Source: Nodosilinea sp. LEGE 06152 (GTDB lineage Bacteria > Cyanobacteriota > Cyanobacteriia > Phormidesmidales > Phormidesmidaceae). Taken from it: a stretch of DNA of 32,627 bases. Of this stretch, positions 1 through 8,699 are shown piece after piece. The first letter of the stretch is position 1, and every line of letters starts with the position of its first letter. Made by a program: the position numbers and the translations under genes. The DNA lies in contig NZ_JADEWR010000005.1 of assembly GCF_015207525.1 (NCBI RefSeq), forward strand, positions 228,438 through 261,064, given 5' to 3'. The notes below the pieces were generated by a model, which searched no databases, was not told the origin of the DNA, and was given only the letters and a program-made list of their open reading frames with translations.

Positions 1-918
1 GGCAGCGGTACCCTGGGCTGCCGCTGCGACAGGCGCGATTGGGAAATTCAGACCTGCACGGGCACCCCTGGCCAGGCCGACTACAGCTGCCGAAATACTC
101 GCTACACCTGCCGCGATGGCCGCAGCGGCAGCAACGGTGCCTTTGGCCGCGATGGCGCACCCGGTGCCGACGGTCAGCTGTGGATTGTCAATCAGCTAGA
201 GCCATTGCAGCCTGAGACTCCAGCTGCATCCGTAGGGCTAACAACCCTGGCGGGCCAGCCAGTACAACTCTCGCGCAACCTGTGGGCCGAGCGCAGCGGC
301 GCTAACGCCCTGCTAGCCCCCGGCTCTCGCGTCAACGATACCTATAAGGAGTACACCGGGCGCGTGGAGGGCACCGTCAGTCTCGACTGGCAGGCTCCCA
401 GACCGCTGGGGGCCTTCGCGGGTGGCGACGTTCGTACCGAAATTCAGCCCGATGGATCGCTGGCGGCTACGTTTCCAGATACCCTGTGGGCCGACTACAC
501 CACCCGCCGCGAGGGCGACCAAATGGTAATTACCGTGACCAATGCGGTGCGGGCCAGCGATGTCACCCGCCTGGCCCTGGGGACTGTGCAGGGCAGCGGG
601 GCTAGTCTCACCGCCGCCGTGCTCGATTTAGCCAGCGAGTCAGAGTATCTCACCACTCAGTTTCGCCTCACGCTCAGAACCACCCGCGATGACCCTAGAG
701 ATAACCGCCGCCCCCGCTACATCACCGTGTACGACGATGTAGTGCCAGCAGAACTGGTCAGCCTGACGGGCAACCGTTTTGAGCTGTCCCTAGGGCAGCT
801 GCCCATCGATCGCGGCCCTCTTACCCGTGGCACCTACGCCCAGCTTGAAGTCACCGCCGTGCGATCGCTAGGCGACAACCGGGCGGAGCAGGCGATGTCA
901 TGGCAGGGGCAGTTTTAG
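1..918 (+). CDS. 3' part of a protein with a short collagen-like (Gly-X-Y) stretch, function unknown
   Basis: The frame is open from base 1 and ends with TAG at 916-918, so this is the last 305 codons of a gene that starts outside the window. A TTG at 205 could be taken for a start, but in-frame coding continues upstream of it. The first 35 or so residues carry several cysteines (for example CRC at 7-9). They are followed by seven uninterrupted Gly-X-Y triplets (GRS GSN GAF GRD GAP GAD GQL, 118-180), a collagen-like segment. The remaining roughly 245 residues are Thr/Arg/Leu-rich, look beta-stranded and match no family I recognise. Spaced cysteines and Gly-X-Y repeats suggest an exported or surface protein, but the N-terminus with any signal peptide is missing. 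No function is assigned. Confidence 0.7.
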   Translation, partial: GSGTLGCRCDRRDWEIQTCTGTPGQADYSCRNTRYTCRDGRSGSNGAFGRDGAPGADGQLWIVNQLEPLQPETPAASVGLTTLAGQPVQLSRNLWAERSGANALLAPGSRVNDTYKEYTGRVEGTVSLDWQAPRPLGAFAGGDVRTEIQPDGSLAATFPDTLWADYTTRREGDQMVITVTNAVRASDVTRLALGTVQGSGASLTAAVLDLASESEYLTTQFRLTLRTTRDDPRDNRRPRYITVYDDVVPAELVSLTGNRFELSLGQLPIDRGPLTRGTYAQLEVTAVRSLGDNRAEQAMSWQGQF

Positions 919-1117
919 TTAGCAGATCGGCAGCTTTCTAGCTTTGTTTCTGGCTTTCTATAGACGCGGTTTCACAAAATCTCTGTAAAGCTTTGGGCAA
1001 AGGGGTGCGAGCGCCATTGATTAGCGATTCGCTCCGCTAGCTTTTGGCTATAGTATCGGGCGAGTGAAATCGTCGCTGAGCAAACACATGGCCGAGAAAA
1101 CATATAGGTTTTAGCGT

Positions 1118-3250
1118 ATGACTATTTCCTTTGGTCGTCATCTGTGCGGCAACGCGGCGATCGCCACTCAGCAAGAATGGCTGGTTACAAATGGGCTGGG
1201 TAGCTACGGCTGCGGCACCGTGGCCGGGGTGCTCACTCGCCACTACCACGGCCTGCTGGTGGCGGCACTCAAACCGCCGGTTGAGCGCACGCTGCTGGTC
1301 ACCAAGGTGAACGAGACCGCCAGTTATTTAGGCCAAAGCTACGCCCTCTACTGCGATCGCTGGGCCGATGGTGCCATCACTCCCCACGGCTATCTGCACC
1401 TAGAATCGTTTCGGCTAGAGGGCACGATTCCAATCTGGGTATATGCGATCGCCGATGCCCGCCTCGAAAAGCGCATTTGGATGGAGCCAGGGGCCAACAC
1501 AACCTACATTCGCTACACCCTCAGCCGCGCCAGCGCCCCAATTCAGCTCGACCTCAAGGTACTGGTCAACCATCGCCTCCACCACCACAGCACCCAGGGC
1601 GAGGGCTGGCAAATGGCGATCGAAGACTGCCCCCAGGGCTTGCGAATTCAAGCCAAAGACAACGCCCAGCCCTTCTACCTGCTCAGCGAAACCGCCCCTG
1701 CCATTCCCGCCCACACCTGGTACAACGGCTATGCCCTAGCGGTCGAAGCTTACCGGGGCATCGACCCCTACGACGACCACCTGCACGCCGCCACCTTTAG
1801 CCCCACCCTCGGTCAGGGCCAGTCGTTTACCCTGGTGGCCACCACCGAGGCCGAGGCCGATCGCTCTGGGCAAAGCGCCCTGCTGCGCCGCCTAGCCTAC
1901 GAGCAGCACCTAATCAGCCAGGGCAAAGCAGCTCAGCCCGACGACCAGCCCCCAGCCTGGGTTAACCAGCTGGTGCTGGCCGCCGACCAGTTTGTGGTTA
2001 ACCGGGCGATCGCAGGCCTGGGCGTAGACACCGACCCAGCCGACTTCGGCGATTCCTTAACCCCCCCCAGTCCAGAAACCGTTGCCACCCCTGCTCACCC
2101 CCTGGGCGAAGCCGCAGAGGGCACAGATAGCCATGAGCCAATGCCTTTGACCACCGGCAAGACCGTGATCGCAGGCTACCCCTGGTTTGGCGACTGGGGC
2201 CGCGACACCATGATCGCCCTGCCGGGGCTCACTCTCACCACCGGACGCCCAACCCTGGCCCGGTTAATTTTGCAAACCTTTGCCCAATTCCTCGACCAGG
2301 GCATGCTGCCCAACGCCTTTCCTGAGGATGGCCAAGACCCCCACTACAACACTGTAGATGCCACTCTCTGGTACTTTGAGGCCCTGCGCGCCTACCACCA
2401 GGCCACCGCCGATACTAGCCTAATCGAAAACCTCTTTCCCCAGCTGCGGGAGGTGATTGACTGGCACGGCAAAGGCACCCGCCACAGCATTCAGGTCGAC
2501 CCTGCCGATGGTCTGCTCTCGGCAGGAGAGCCCGGCGTACAGCTCACTTGGATGGACGCCAAAGCAGGTGACTGGGTCGTTACTCCCCGCATCGGCAAGC
2601 CGGTCGAAGTCAACGCCCTGTGGTACAACGCCCTACTGGTAATGGCCGAGTTTGCTCGCCTGCTGGGCCAGCCTGCGGAGGGCTACCAGACGATGGCGGC
2701 CCAAATTCACCAGGGCTTTCAGCGCTTTTGGAACTCTGAGCTGGGCTACTGCTACGACGTGCTCGACGGCCCCAATGGCGCAGACCCGGCCCTGCGCCCC
2801 AACCAGATTTTTGCTGTCTCCCTACCCAATCAAGCCCTGGGAGAACCCTGTCTGAGCCCCGACCAGCAGCGAGCGGTGGTCGATGTAGTGGCCCAGCGGC
2901 TGCTGACCTCCCACGGACTGCGATCGCTCGACCCCGACCACCCCAGCTACGAAGGCATCTACGGCGGCGACCTGATTCAGCGCGACGGCGCGTACCACCA
3001 GGGCACCGTGTGGAGCTGGCTGATTGGTCCCTTTGTGCAGGCCCACTGGCGGGTCTACCAAGACGCCGATCTGGCCCACAGTTTTTTAGACCCGCTGATT
3101 CACCACCTGCACGGCGGCTGCCTCGGCACCTTCAGTGAAATCTTTGACGGCGATGTGCCGATGGAGCCACGCGGTGCCTTTGCCCAGGCCTGGTCTGTAG
3201 CCGAGGTGCTGCGCATCAGCGCCCAGCTGCGCCCTCGACTAAAAGAATAG
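1118..3250 (+). CDS. Glycogen debranching enzyme (amylo-alpha-1,6-glucosidase, GH133 / GDE_C type)
   Basis: This 710-aa cytosolic enzyme should remove alpha-1,6 branch points from glycogen, the cyanobacterial carbon store. The N-terminal domain (about 1-300) begins with the family-typical EWLVTNGLGSYGCGTVAG and the RHYHGLLVAA strand. The C-terminal (alpha/alpha)6 domain (about 340-700) shows FGDWGRDTMIALPGLTL, LPNAFPEDG.. and YNTVDATLWYFEA, then WMDAKAGDWVVTPR, the KPVEVNALWYNAL helix and a late GTFSEIFDG. Length and domain order are normal for the single-chain bacterial/archaeal enzyme. A variable Pro-rich insert at about 305-345 joins the domains. The start is ATG 1118; no good Shine-Dalgarno is visible, and a 199-bp spacer precedes it. 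It is probably monocistronic, because the next gene is a tRNA on the other strand. Confidence 0.93.
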   Translation: MTISFGRHLCGNAAIATQQEWLVTNGLGSYGCGTVAGVLTRHYHGLLVAALKPPVERTLLVTKVNETASYLGQSYALYCDRWADGAITPHGYLHLESFRLEGTIPIWVYAIADARLEKRIWMEPGANTTYIRYTLSRASAPIQLDLKVLVNHRLHHHSTQGEGWQMAIEDCPQGLRIQAKDNAQPFYLLSETAPAIPAHTWYNGYALAVEAYRGIDPYDDHLHAATFSPTLGQGQSFTLVATTEAEADRSGQSALLRRLAYEQHLISQGKAAQPDDQPPAWVNQLVLAADQFVVNRAIAGLGVDTDPADFGDSLTPPSPETVATPAHPLGEAAEGTDSHEPMPLTTGKTVIAGYPWFGDWGRDTMIALPGLTLTTGRPTLARLILQTFAQFLDQGMLPNAFPEDGQDPHYNTVDATLWYFEALRAYHQATADTSLIENLFPQLREVIDWHGKGTRHSIQVDPADGLLSAGEPGVQLTWMDAKAGDWVVTPRIGKPVEVNALWYNALLVMAEFARLLGQPAEGYQTMAAQIHQGFQRFWNSELGYCYDVLDGPNGADPALRPNQIFAVSLPNQALGEPCLSPDQQRAVVDVVAQRLLTSHGLRSLDPDHPSYEGIYGGDLIQRDGAYHQGTVWSWLIGPFVQAHWRVYQDADLAHSFLDPLIHHLHGGCLGTFSEIFDGDVPMEPRGAFAQAWSVAEVLRISAQLRPRLKE

Positions 3251-3252
3251 GC

Positions 3253-3273
3253 CAGTGCTAAGCTACAGCACTG
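3253..3273. terminator. Small hairpin between the debranching enzyme gene and tRNA-Arg
   Basis: A perfect 7-bp inverted repeat, CAGTGCT (3253-3259) and AGCACTG (3267-3273), has a 7-nt loop. It starts two bases after the debranching-enzyme stop codon and ends ten bases before the 3' end of the tRNA on the minus strand. It could stop either convergent transcript. Neither side has a strong T-run, so termination is an inference. Confidence 0.35.
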
Positions 3274-3283
3274 CTACAGGCAA

Positions 3284-3357
3284 CGGGGCTGGCGGGATTC
3301 GAACCCACGACCTGCCGCTTAGGAGGCGGCCGCTCTATCCTGCTGAGCTACAGCCCC
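3284..3357 (-). tRNA. tRNA-Arg (anticodon CCU, reads AGG)
   Basis: On the minus strand the sequence folds as a complete 74-nt cloverleaf. The acceptor stem is GGGGCTG/CAGCCCC, the D arm GCTC-9 nt-GAGC, and the anticodon arm GCCGC-CTCCTAA-GCGGC with CCT at positions 34-36. A 5-nt variable loop and T arm GTGGG-TTCGAAT-CCCGC follow, with discriminator G at 3284. The genomic bases after it read TTG, so the CCA end is added after transcription. CCU is the arginine isoacceptor for the AGG codon. It lies just downstream of trmB on the same strand. Confidence 0.96.
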
Positions 3358-3410
3358 AGAGGTTGACTACGGGTATTGGGCCATTTTACACCCTAGCTAG
3401 GGGTGAGGCT

Positions 3411-4046
3411 TCAAGACCGGGTAAAGATGGCGCGGTGCACGGGTAGGCCCTGCTCCAGAGTGACGCGCTCACGATCGGTTTGGGCGGGGAAGGGGCTGGT
3501 GGGCAGCCAGTCGGAGCTAGAGCGCAAAAAGTGGGGGTTTTCAGCGATGCGATCGCACATATCCACCGCCACCTCCTCCACGTCAGACTGCACCACCACG
3601 CGCCCACCGGGGGGTAAAAACTCGGCCAGGGTGGCCACTAGCTCGGGTTGCAGCACCCGCCGCTTTTGGTGGCGCTTCTTAAACCAGGGGTCGGGAAACT
3701 GAATTGACACCTGCTGGAGCGGGTTCTGGTCGCCCCAGCTCTCTAGCAGAGCCCGCAGGGAAATGTTGACGTTGCAGTACATGAAATGGAGATTGCTCAG
3801 CCCGGCCTCCTGCTGGCGCTTTTGGGCCGATTCGACTACGGGCTTGCGAATTTCGAGGCCTAAGAAATTCCACTCGGGCTGAAGCTGGGCCATTTGCAGC
3901 GCAAACACTCCTTTGCCACAGCCAATATCGATGTGCAACGGCTGCCGGGGATTGGCAAAGACGGTCTCCCAGGCGGGGTTCTCGACGGGGGCCTGGTATC
4001 GATCGCTCAGGGGATTGACGTGCTGACGCACCCGCACAACTGCCAC
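3411..4046 (-). CDS. trmB: tRNA (guanine-N7-)-methyltransferase TrmB
   Basis: TrmB uses S-adenosylmethionine to form m7G46 in the tRNA variable loop. The 211-aa product has the normal family length. The SAM-binding motif DIGCGKGVFALQMA lies near residues 40-53, followed by the acidic loop FLGLEIRKP, the catalytic QFPDPWFKKRHQKRRV segment (the hallmark PDPW.KKRH), and a C-terminal SDWLP..P..TDRE region that positions tRNA. The start is GTG at 4046, chosen because GAGG (4054-4057 on the complement) sits 7 nt upstream and no in-frame ATG gives a better fit. It is transcribed toward tRNA-Arg(CCU), which lies 53 bp beyond the trmB stop and may share its transcript. Confidence 0.95.
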   Translation of the reverse strand: MAVVRVRQHVNPLSDRYQAPVENPAWETVFANPRQPLHIDIGCGKGVFALQMAQLQPEWNFLGLEIRKPVVESAQKRQQEAGLSNLHFMYCNVNISLRALLESWGDQNPLQQVSIQFPDPWFKKRHQKRRVLQPELVATLAEFLPPGGRVVVQSDVEEVAVDMCDRIAENPHFLRSSSDWLPTSPFPAQTDRERVTLEQGLPVHRAIFTRS

Positions 4047-4135
4047 AGGTTAACCTCAATAGACCACGGCTTTCTATCATGCCATTTGGGGTGCTAGGTT
4101 TCAGGTGTTAGGTGCTCGACGGAATCGTGAACCCA

Positions 4136-4184
4136 ATACCCGACACCCGATACCCGACACCCGACACCCGATACCCAACACCCT
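4136..4184. repeat. Heptanucleotide tandem array (STRR type), seven copies
   Basis: Seven consecutive 7-bp units of pattern A(T/C)ACCC(G/A/T) run without interruption, with T and C alternating at the second position in most units. The flank at 4090-4115 holds related GGTGTTAGGTGC-like sequence. Heptanucleotide short tandemly repeated repetitive (STRR) sequences are a known feature of cyanobacterial genomes. The array fills most of the trmB-phosphoesterase spacer. An open frame across it merely translates the repeat. Confidence 0.85.
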
Positions 4185-4227
4185 CTCCCTACCGAATCGG
4201 GCAGCTAGGGGCTAGGCTGTTAGGGAC

Positions 4228-5367
4228 ATGCATAAAAATCAACGTTTTACTTCCATGGGACAGCGTTTTCGCTTCGCTATCATCAGCGACCCTCACATCG
4301 CTCGACCTGAGACTATCTACAACGGCCCCAATCGCTTTCACCTGGTAGAAGTCAGCATTCCGGGCATTGAGCAAATCTTTGACCATTTAGAATCGCTGGA
4401 TCTCGACTTTTTGCTGCTGCCCGGCGACCTCACCCAGCACGGGGAATGGGTCAACCACCAGTGGCTGATCGATCGCCTCAAGCGGCTGCCGTTTCCGGCC
4501 TACGTGGTGCCGGGGAATCATGATGTGATTGCCCGAGATGCGAGCGATCGCGCCATTGGCCTGGCCGACTTTCCCCGGCTGTACCAAGACTTTGGCTACA
4601 GCGACGGCAAAACGCTGCACTACCAGCGAGAAATTCTGCCCGGCGTGCGGCTGGTGGCGCTTAACTCCAATGCCTTTGAGCCCAATGGCGAGCAGGTGCG
4701 GGTGGGCTATGTGGATCAGGCTCAGCTCGACTGGCTAGAGGCAACGCTGGCAGAATTTTCTGATGACCTGATCCTGGTGATGCTGCACCACAACGTGCTG
4801 GAGCACCTGCCGGGGCAGTCAAATAGCCCCTTGGGCCAGCGCTACATGGTGAGCAATGCCGACGAGATTATCTCTCGGCTGGAAGCGGCGGGGGTGCGGC
4901 TGATGTTTACGGGCCACCTGCACGTGCAGGATGTGGCGCGGCGCGGCGACCTGTGCGAAGTGCTGACCGGTTCGCTGGTCAGCTACCCCCACCCCTACCG
5001 AATTGTGGAAATCGAACACGGTGATGGGGAACTGCGGGCAGAGGTGCGATCGCGCCGTCTCACCGCCGTCGCCCCCTGGGACGACTTGCAAACCATGTCG
5101 CATAAATGGATGAGCGATCGCGCTGAGGGCTTTATGGCTAAGTTTCTCGCCAGCCCGCCTGTGGGCCTAGGGGAAGCAGAAGCGACGGCGCTCGCCCCCA
5201 AGCTCAAGCATTTTTGGCCCAGTATTGCAGCGGGAGATACCCAGATCGACTTTTCGCACCTGCCCCCCGATGTGCAAACTCGACTGGCCCACTTCAACGC
5301 GGTGGATAGCGAGGGCAACCCCCAGGCGATCGACAATACCGCCACGCTGGTATGGTCTGCGAAGTAA
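4228..5367 (+). CDS. Calcineurin-like metallophosphoesterase (CpdA-like class III phosphodiesterase family)
   Basis: This 379-aa protein has no signal peptide and is probably cytosolic. All five metal-binding motifs of the calcineurin-like fold are present in order: SDPHIA (Asp21, His23), PGDLTQHGEW, VPGNHDV, MLHHNV and TGHLHVQD. Members hydrolyse phosphomonoesters or phosphodiesters with two metal ions; the closest named relatives are cyclic-nucleotide phosphodiesterases of the CpdA type, but substrate cannot be read from sequence. The roughly 110-residue C-terminal extension after the catalytic domain is lineage-specific. ATG 4228 is preceded by AGGG at close spacing. A second in-frame ATG at 4255 would still keep every motif, so the true start is uncertain by 9 codons. 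It stands alone on its strand between the repeat array and a long non-coding leader. Confidence 0.85.
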   Translation: MHKNQRFTSMGQRFRFAIISDPHIARPETIYNGPNRFHLVEVSIPGIEQIFDHLESLDLDFLLLPGDLTQHGEWVNHQWLIDRLKRLPFPAYVVPGNHDVIARDASDRAIGLADFPRLYQDFGYSDGKTLHYQREILPGVRLVALNSNAFEPNGEQVRVGYVDQAQLDWLEATLAEFSDDLILVMLHHNVLEHLPGQSNSPLGQRYMVSNADEIISRLEAAGVRLMFTGHLHVQDVARRGDLCEVLTGSLVSYPHPYRIVEIEHGDGELRAEVRSRRLTAVAPWDDLQTMSHKWMSDRAEGFMAKFLASPPVGLGEAEATALAPKLKHFWPSIAAGDTQIDFSHLPPDVQTRLAHFNAVDSEGNPQAIDNTATLVWSAK

Positions 5368-6091
5368 GCTGTTCGTAGACATTGATCTGGCCATCGGCAA
5401 AGACTTTAATCCTCTGATTGCGGGCGATCGACTGGCAAGATTCTGCAACTCTTGCCACAAAATATTGACAACCATAGGCAGACATTTCGCATCGTTGTTT
5501 TTACCTGGATTTTCACAAAACAAAAAAGCACTATTAGTAGATTCACGGAGAAAACTAACGGTGTTTGCCCAACCCAACTGGGGCTAGCCAAGGCGGATTC
5601 TGTATTAACCTAGGCTGAGATATCTGACCATGCCGTAGACTGGCTAGCCAGCGTTATATCACCTTAAAAAAAGTTTGTGATATTAAATTTTATGTCGTCC
5701 AGAATATTTTTCAAAGCGATAACAGCAGCAATCAATATAAGGCGTACGATTCTTTAGTTTAAAGTTTCAAGAAAATACAGCTTTAACGCCAGTGAACCCG
5801 TACCACTAAACTCTGACATCCCCTCACCGGCACGCTTCTCAACCACCACCTGCCAATCAAAAGTACCTAAGACTAAAAGATCTTACGTTCAAAGCTCAGT
5901 ACATACTTTAAAGACAGTTTCTCTTTTTGCACGCTAGGGAATACTCAGAGGGCGAGTGGTTCTTAGGCTTTGTAAAGTCTACTTTAGTGCTGCATTTCAT
6001 AGCTTTTGCTTGTCCTTGAACGACTCGTAGGGTCAACTGAGCCAAACTTCCTGGCGTGATCCAGGGGAATTTTTAGCGCCGTTTTTTATTC
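5368..6091. other. Non-coding, AT-richer leader upstream of the surface-protein cluster
   Basis: No credible gene lies in these 724 bp, which are clearly richer in A+T than the flanking genes. Three symmetric motifs stand out. A 12-bp perfect palindrome CTGGCTAGCCAG (5640-5651) has its core GGCTAGCCA also present 60 bp upstream (5582-5590). Immediately after it is the inverted repeat ATATCAC/GTGATAT (5656-5662 and 5677-5683), whose 14-nt spacer contains seven consecutive A. The region is long enough to contain a promoter, operators and an untranslated leader for the gene starting at 6092. No confident -35/-10 pair or known riboswitch fold was recognised. Confidence 0.5.
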
Positions 6092-8590
6092 ATGAAAAAT
6101 ACAGAACCATCGCCTCATTCTCGTCGGTTTTCTAATCAGCTCAAGCCTCTGATTATCACGGCGATCGCTACCAGCGGCGCTCTCCACTTTCTCGCGCCCG
6201 TTTTAGCCGAAGGCACCGCTGCCGGCACCGACATCATCAACCGAGCCACGGCAACCTACAGCGATGGCACAACGGATTTTGACGCCATTTCCAATACCGT
6301 CATCATCAAGGTAGAGGAGGTACGGGGCCTGACCGTCACCGACGCGGGTTTTACAGACGCCAACGGCGGCAGCATCGCCACCAGCGACAATCTCTACTTT
6401 GACTTTTTAGTCACCAACACCGGCAACGCCGACGCCTTCGTCTACATTTCGGGGGCAACGGCCCTTGGCCCTCTAGCCACGGGGGGAACCATCACTGCCG
6501 TGGAGATTATTGCCGTCAATGGCACAAACCTGGGCACCGCGATCGCCGTTCCCACAGGAGGTAGTAGCACCAACAACCTGGCTACTTTCCCCAATACAGG
6601 CATTATTGGAGCCGACCAAAACTTCAAAGTGCGGGTGACTATGACTGTCACCGCTACCAATGCGGGCGATGCAGTGAAGGTGCAGTTTGGTAACACGGCT
6701 GACAACCCTCCCAACACCCAAAATCAGCAAAACATTCGCAACGATTCAGACGGGGCCTCCAACGCCAACGATGTCTACACCATAGACGCCAACGGCACCC
6801 TGATTCCCGCTAACGGCGAACGGGAAGCGGCCGCATCCCACGAGGAGTTTTTGGCTACCCAACCCAAGCCGCTGGCCCAGATTACCCTGTTGATGACCTC
6901 AACAACGGCACCCGGTGCCCTGGCCAACGATGCTCGCGACGATACCATCACCTACGATCTCGACTTCCGAGTTGCCAATAATCCTCAGCCAGGCTTTCCG
7001 GCAGGCAGTTTAGAAGGCACCCCTATCAACCTCAATGGCTCGCCCGTGGAGCGCATCTTAATCTCGACCACCGTACCCCCCAACACGGTATGGAATGGCA
7101 TTGCGCCCACCGTGCCCAACGGCAACTGGATTCCGGTCTACTCCACCGACGATGCCTACAGCGACACCGAGAACCCGATCAATGGCGTCAACTGGACTAC
7201 AGTTGCGCCAGCGGCAAATACGGTCAAGCGCATCGGCTTTATCTACGACGCTGGCACCAACGGAGCCCTGCCGCCGGGTACCACCGTCAACGACTTTAGA
7301 TTCACCGTGGTGACCAGCGGCCTACCCACCAGTGGGGGCACCATCACCAACATCGGTCAAATCTTTGGTCAAACCTTTGGCGATCCGGCCAACAACCTGG
7401 TCTACGACGAGTCGGGGGATCAGGATGCCAACAACTATGACGATGGTGTCTTCCCGCCCAATCCCAACATCAGCGATTTCATCGCCAATCCCAAGACGGG
7501 TACCGCCAACCCCAACGACCCGGATACCAACAACAACAACACCGGTACTGGCTCCGATGGGGAATCGAACGTCATTGGCATTTTGCCATTGCCAACCGCC
7601 AACAGCGCCCTGCTCAATGGGCCTAACAACGTTCCCAATGCCATTGGCCCCACCAACGCCCAGGACGACTTTACTAACGCCGCCACCACGGTAGATACGG
7701 TAGGGGTGCAGAGTAGCGTCAGCAATCCGGCGGCAGTGACAATTACCAACACCGTCAGGAATACCGTTGCTACCAATCTCGACAACGTCAAGCTCCTGCC
7801 CTTCGCACCCAATGCGGCCAACGCGCTAACCGGCGGTGTTCACGGCACCAACGCCGGCATTCCCGATGGCACAACGGTGACGATTAGGTTTGGTACCCAA
7901 ACGGCTGTCTATACCTATACCGCCGCTGGGGGCTTTGCCCCGGAGGCCGCTAACCCGCCTGTAGCAATTGGTACCCTAACGCCGAACCAGCAGCAGTCCT
8001 ACCAGGTGACAGTAGACCTGCCCGCAGGCACACCTCAAATTCAGGGCTATACCATTCCCATCGTGGCCTTTGTGGACAACGACAGCAGCAACAGCTTTGT
8101 TGCCACCACAGACACGGTCTACAACTTCACCAACAACCGAATCTATCCCGGCTTCATCAATTTGGTGAAGGCGGCCCGCATTCTTGACCGCGATGGTACC
8201 ACCCAGCTTGAGCCGGCTGGCCCCGGCCTCAGCTATACCAACAGCCTCACCGGACGCCCGCAGCCGGGGCAGTTTGTGGAGTACCAGATTACGTACCAAA
8301 ATATCTCTGAGATTCAGCCAGCCAGCGGGGGCGGCAACGTGCTGCTCACCGGCAATAGTCTGGTGATCAATGAGAATGGAGCCGCCGCACCGAATACCTG
8401 GGCAGACATTACAACCCACCGCCAGAACACGGTGGCCACTGGCGGCATCCTGCAGTTCTATAACGGGGCGGTACTGCTGGGCAGCCCCGACCCGGCTTCG
8501 GGGGCAGCGGTGACCAGGTACGTCAACACAATTCCATCCCTGGCTCCTCAGGTTAGCGGCACGCTGACCTTCCGCCGAGTTGTCAACTAA
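6092..8590 (+). CDS. Large exported beta-strand repeat protein, DUF11-related
   Basis: This 832-aa protein has a Sec signal peptide: basic N-region, hydrophobic segment at about 18-37, then PVLA|E with predicted cleavage after residue 39. The mature N-terminus carries the NRATATYSDG motif commonly seen at the start of cyanobacterial DUF11-type surface proteins. The body is Asn/Thr/Gly/Pro-rich with successive beta-sandwich-like modules. DUF11-like phrases include FLVTNTGNADAF near 110 and VEYQITYQNIS near 730. The chain ends abruptly after a final strand, LTFRRVVN. There is almost no cysteine and no transmembrane anchor, so it should be released to the periplasm or surface. It is the first gene of the five-gene exported-protein cluster. 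The ATG start at 6092 has no clear ribosome-binding site. The function is unknown; a structural or adhesive role is inferred from composition. Confidence 0.8.
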   Translation: MKNTEPSPHSRRFSNQLKPLIITAIATSGALHFLAPVLAEGTAAGTDIINRATATYSDGTTDFDAISNTVIIKVEEVRGLTVTDAGFTDANGGSIATSDNLYFDFLVTNTGNADAFVYISGATALGPLATGGTITAVEIIAVNGTNLGTAIAVPTGGSSTNNLATFPNTGIIGADQNFKVRVTMTVTATNAGDAVKVQFGNTADNPPNTQNQQNIRNDSDGASNANDVYTIDANGTLIPANGEREAAASHEEFLATQPKPLAQITLLMTSTTAPGALANDARDDTITYDLDFRVANNPQPGFPAGSLEGTPINLNGSPVERILISTTVPPNTVWNGIAPTVPNGNWIPVYSTDDAYSDTENPINGVNWTTVAPAANTVKRIGFIYDAGTNGALPPGTTVNDFRFTVVTSGLPTSGGTITNIGQIFGQTFGDPANNLVYDESGDQDANNYDDGVFPPNPNISDFIANPKTGTANPNDPDTNNNNTGTGSDGESNVIGILPLPTANSALLNGPNNVPNAIGPTNAQDDFTNAATTVDTVGVQSSVSNPAAVTITNTVRNTVATNLDNVKLLPFAPNAANALTGGVHGTNAGIPDGTTVTIRFGTQTAVYTYTAAGGFAPEAANPPVAIGTLTPNQQQSYQVTVDLPAGTPQIQGYTIPIVAFVDNDSSNSFVATTDTVYNFTNNRIYPGFINLVKAARILDRDGTTQLEPAGPGLSYTNSLTGRPQPGQFVEYQITYQNISEIQPASGGGNVLLTGNSLVINENGAAAPNTWADITTHRQNTVATGGILQFYNGAVLLGSPDPASGAAVTRYVNTIPSLAPQVSGTLTFRRVVN

Positions 8591-8605
8591 CCCTCCAGGA
8601 ACACG

Positions 8606-8644
8606 GGGGACGGAATGCGGTATGCCGCCAAACCCTTCGTCCCC
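8606..8644 (+). other. Nested hairpin in the spacer after the 832-aa gene
   Basis: Outer arms GGGGACG (8606-8612) and CGTCCCC (8638-8644) enclose a small GCGG-TATG-CCGC hairpin (8617-8628). It lies 16 bases after the stop codon at 8590 and about 50 bases before the next start. There is no T-tract, so an RNA-processing or attenuation element is as likely as a terminator. Confidence 0.3.
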
Positions 8645-8699
8645 TACTCATGCCCGCCACCTGGAACTTACACAGTATTTTTGGACAAGGTTAATGACT

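Noticed and set aside
4112..4348. A small frame across the heptanucleotide array
   Set aside because: It only translates the repeat (Asp-Thr-Arg-Tyr-Pro pattern) and runs into the phosphoesterase gene in the wrong frame.
8580..8699. TTG start giving the small DUF11 protein 40 extra residues
   Set aside because: The extension is Pro-rich, overlaps the previous gene and would bury the signal peptide; ATG 8694 or 8700 fits the AAGG site.
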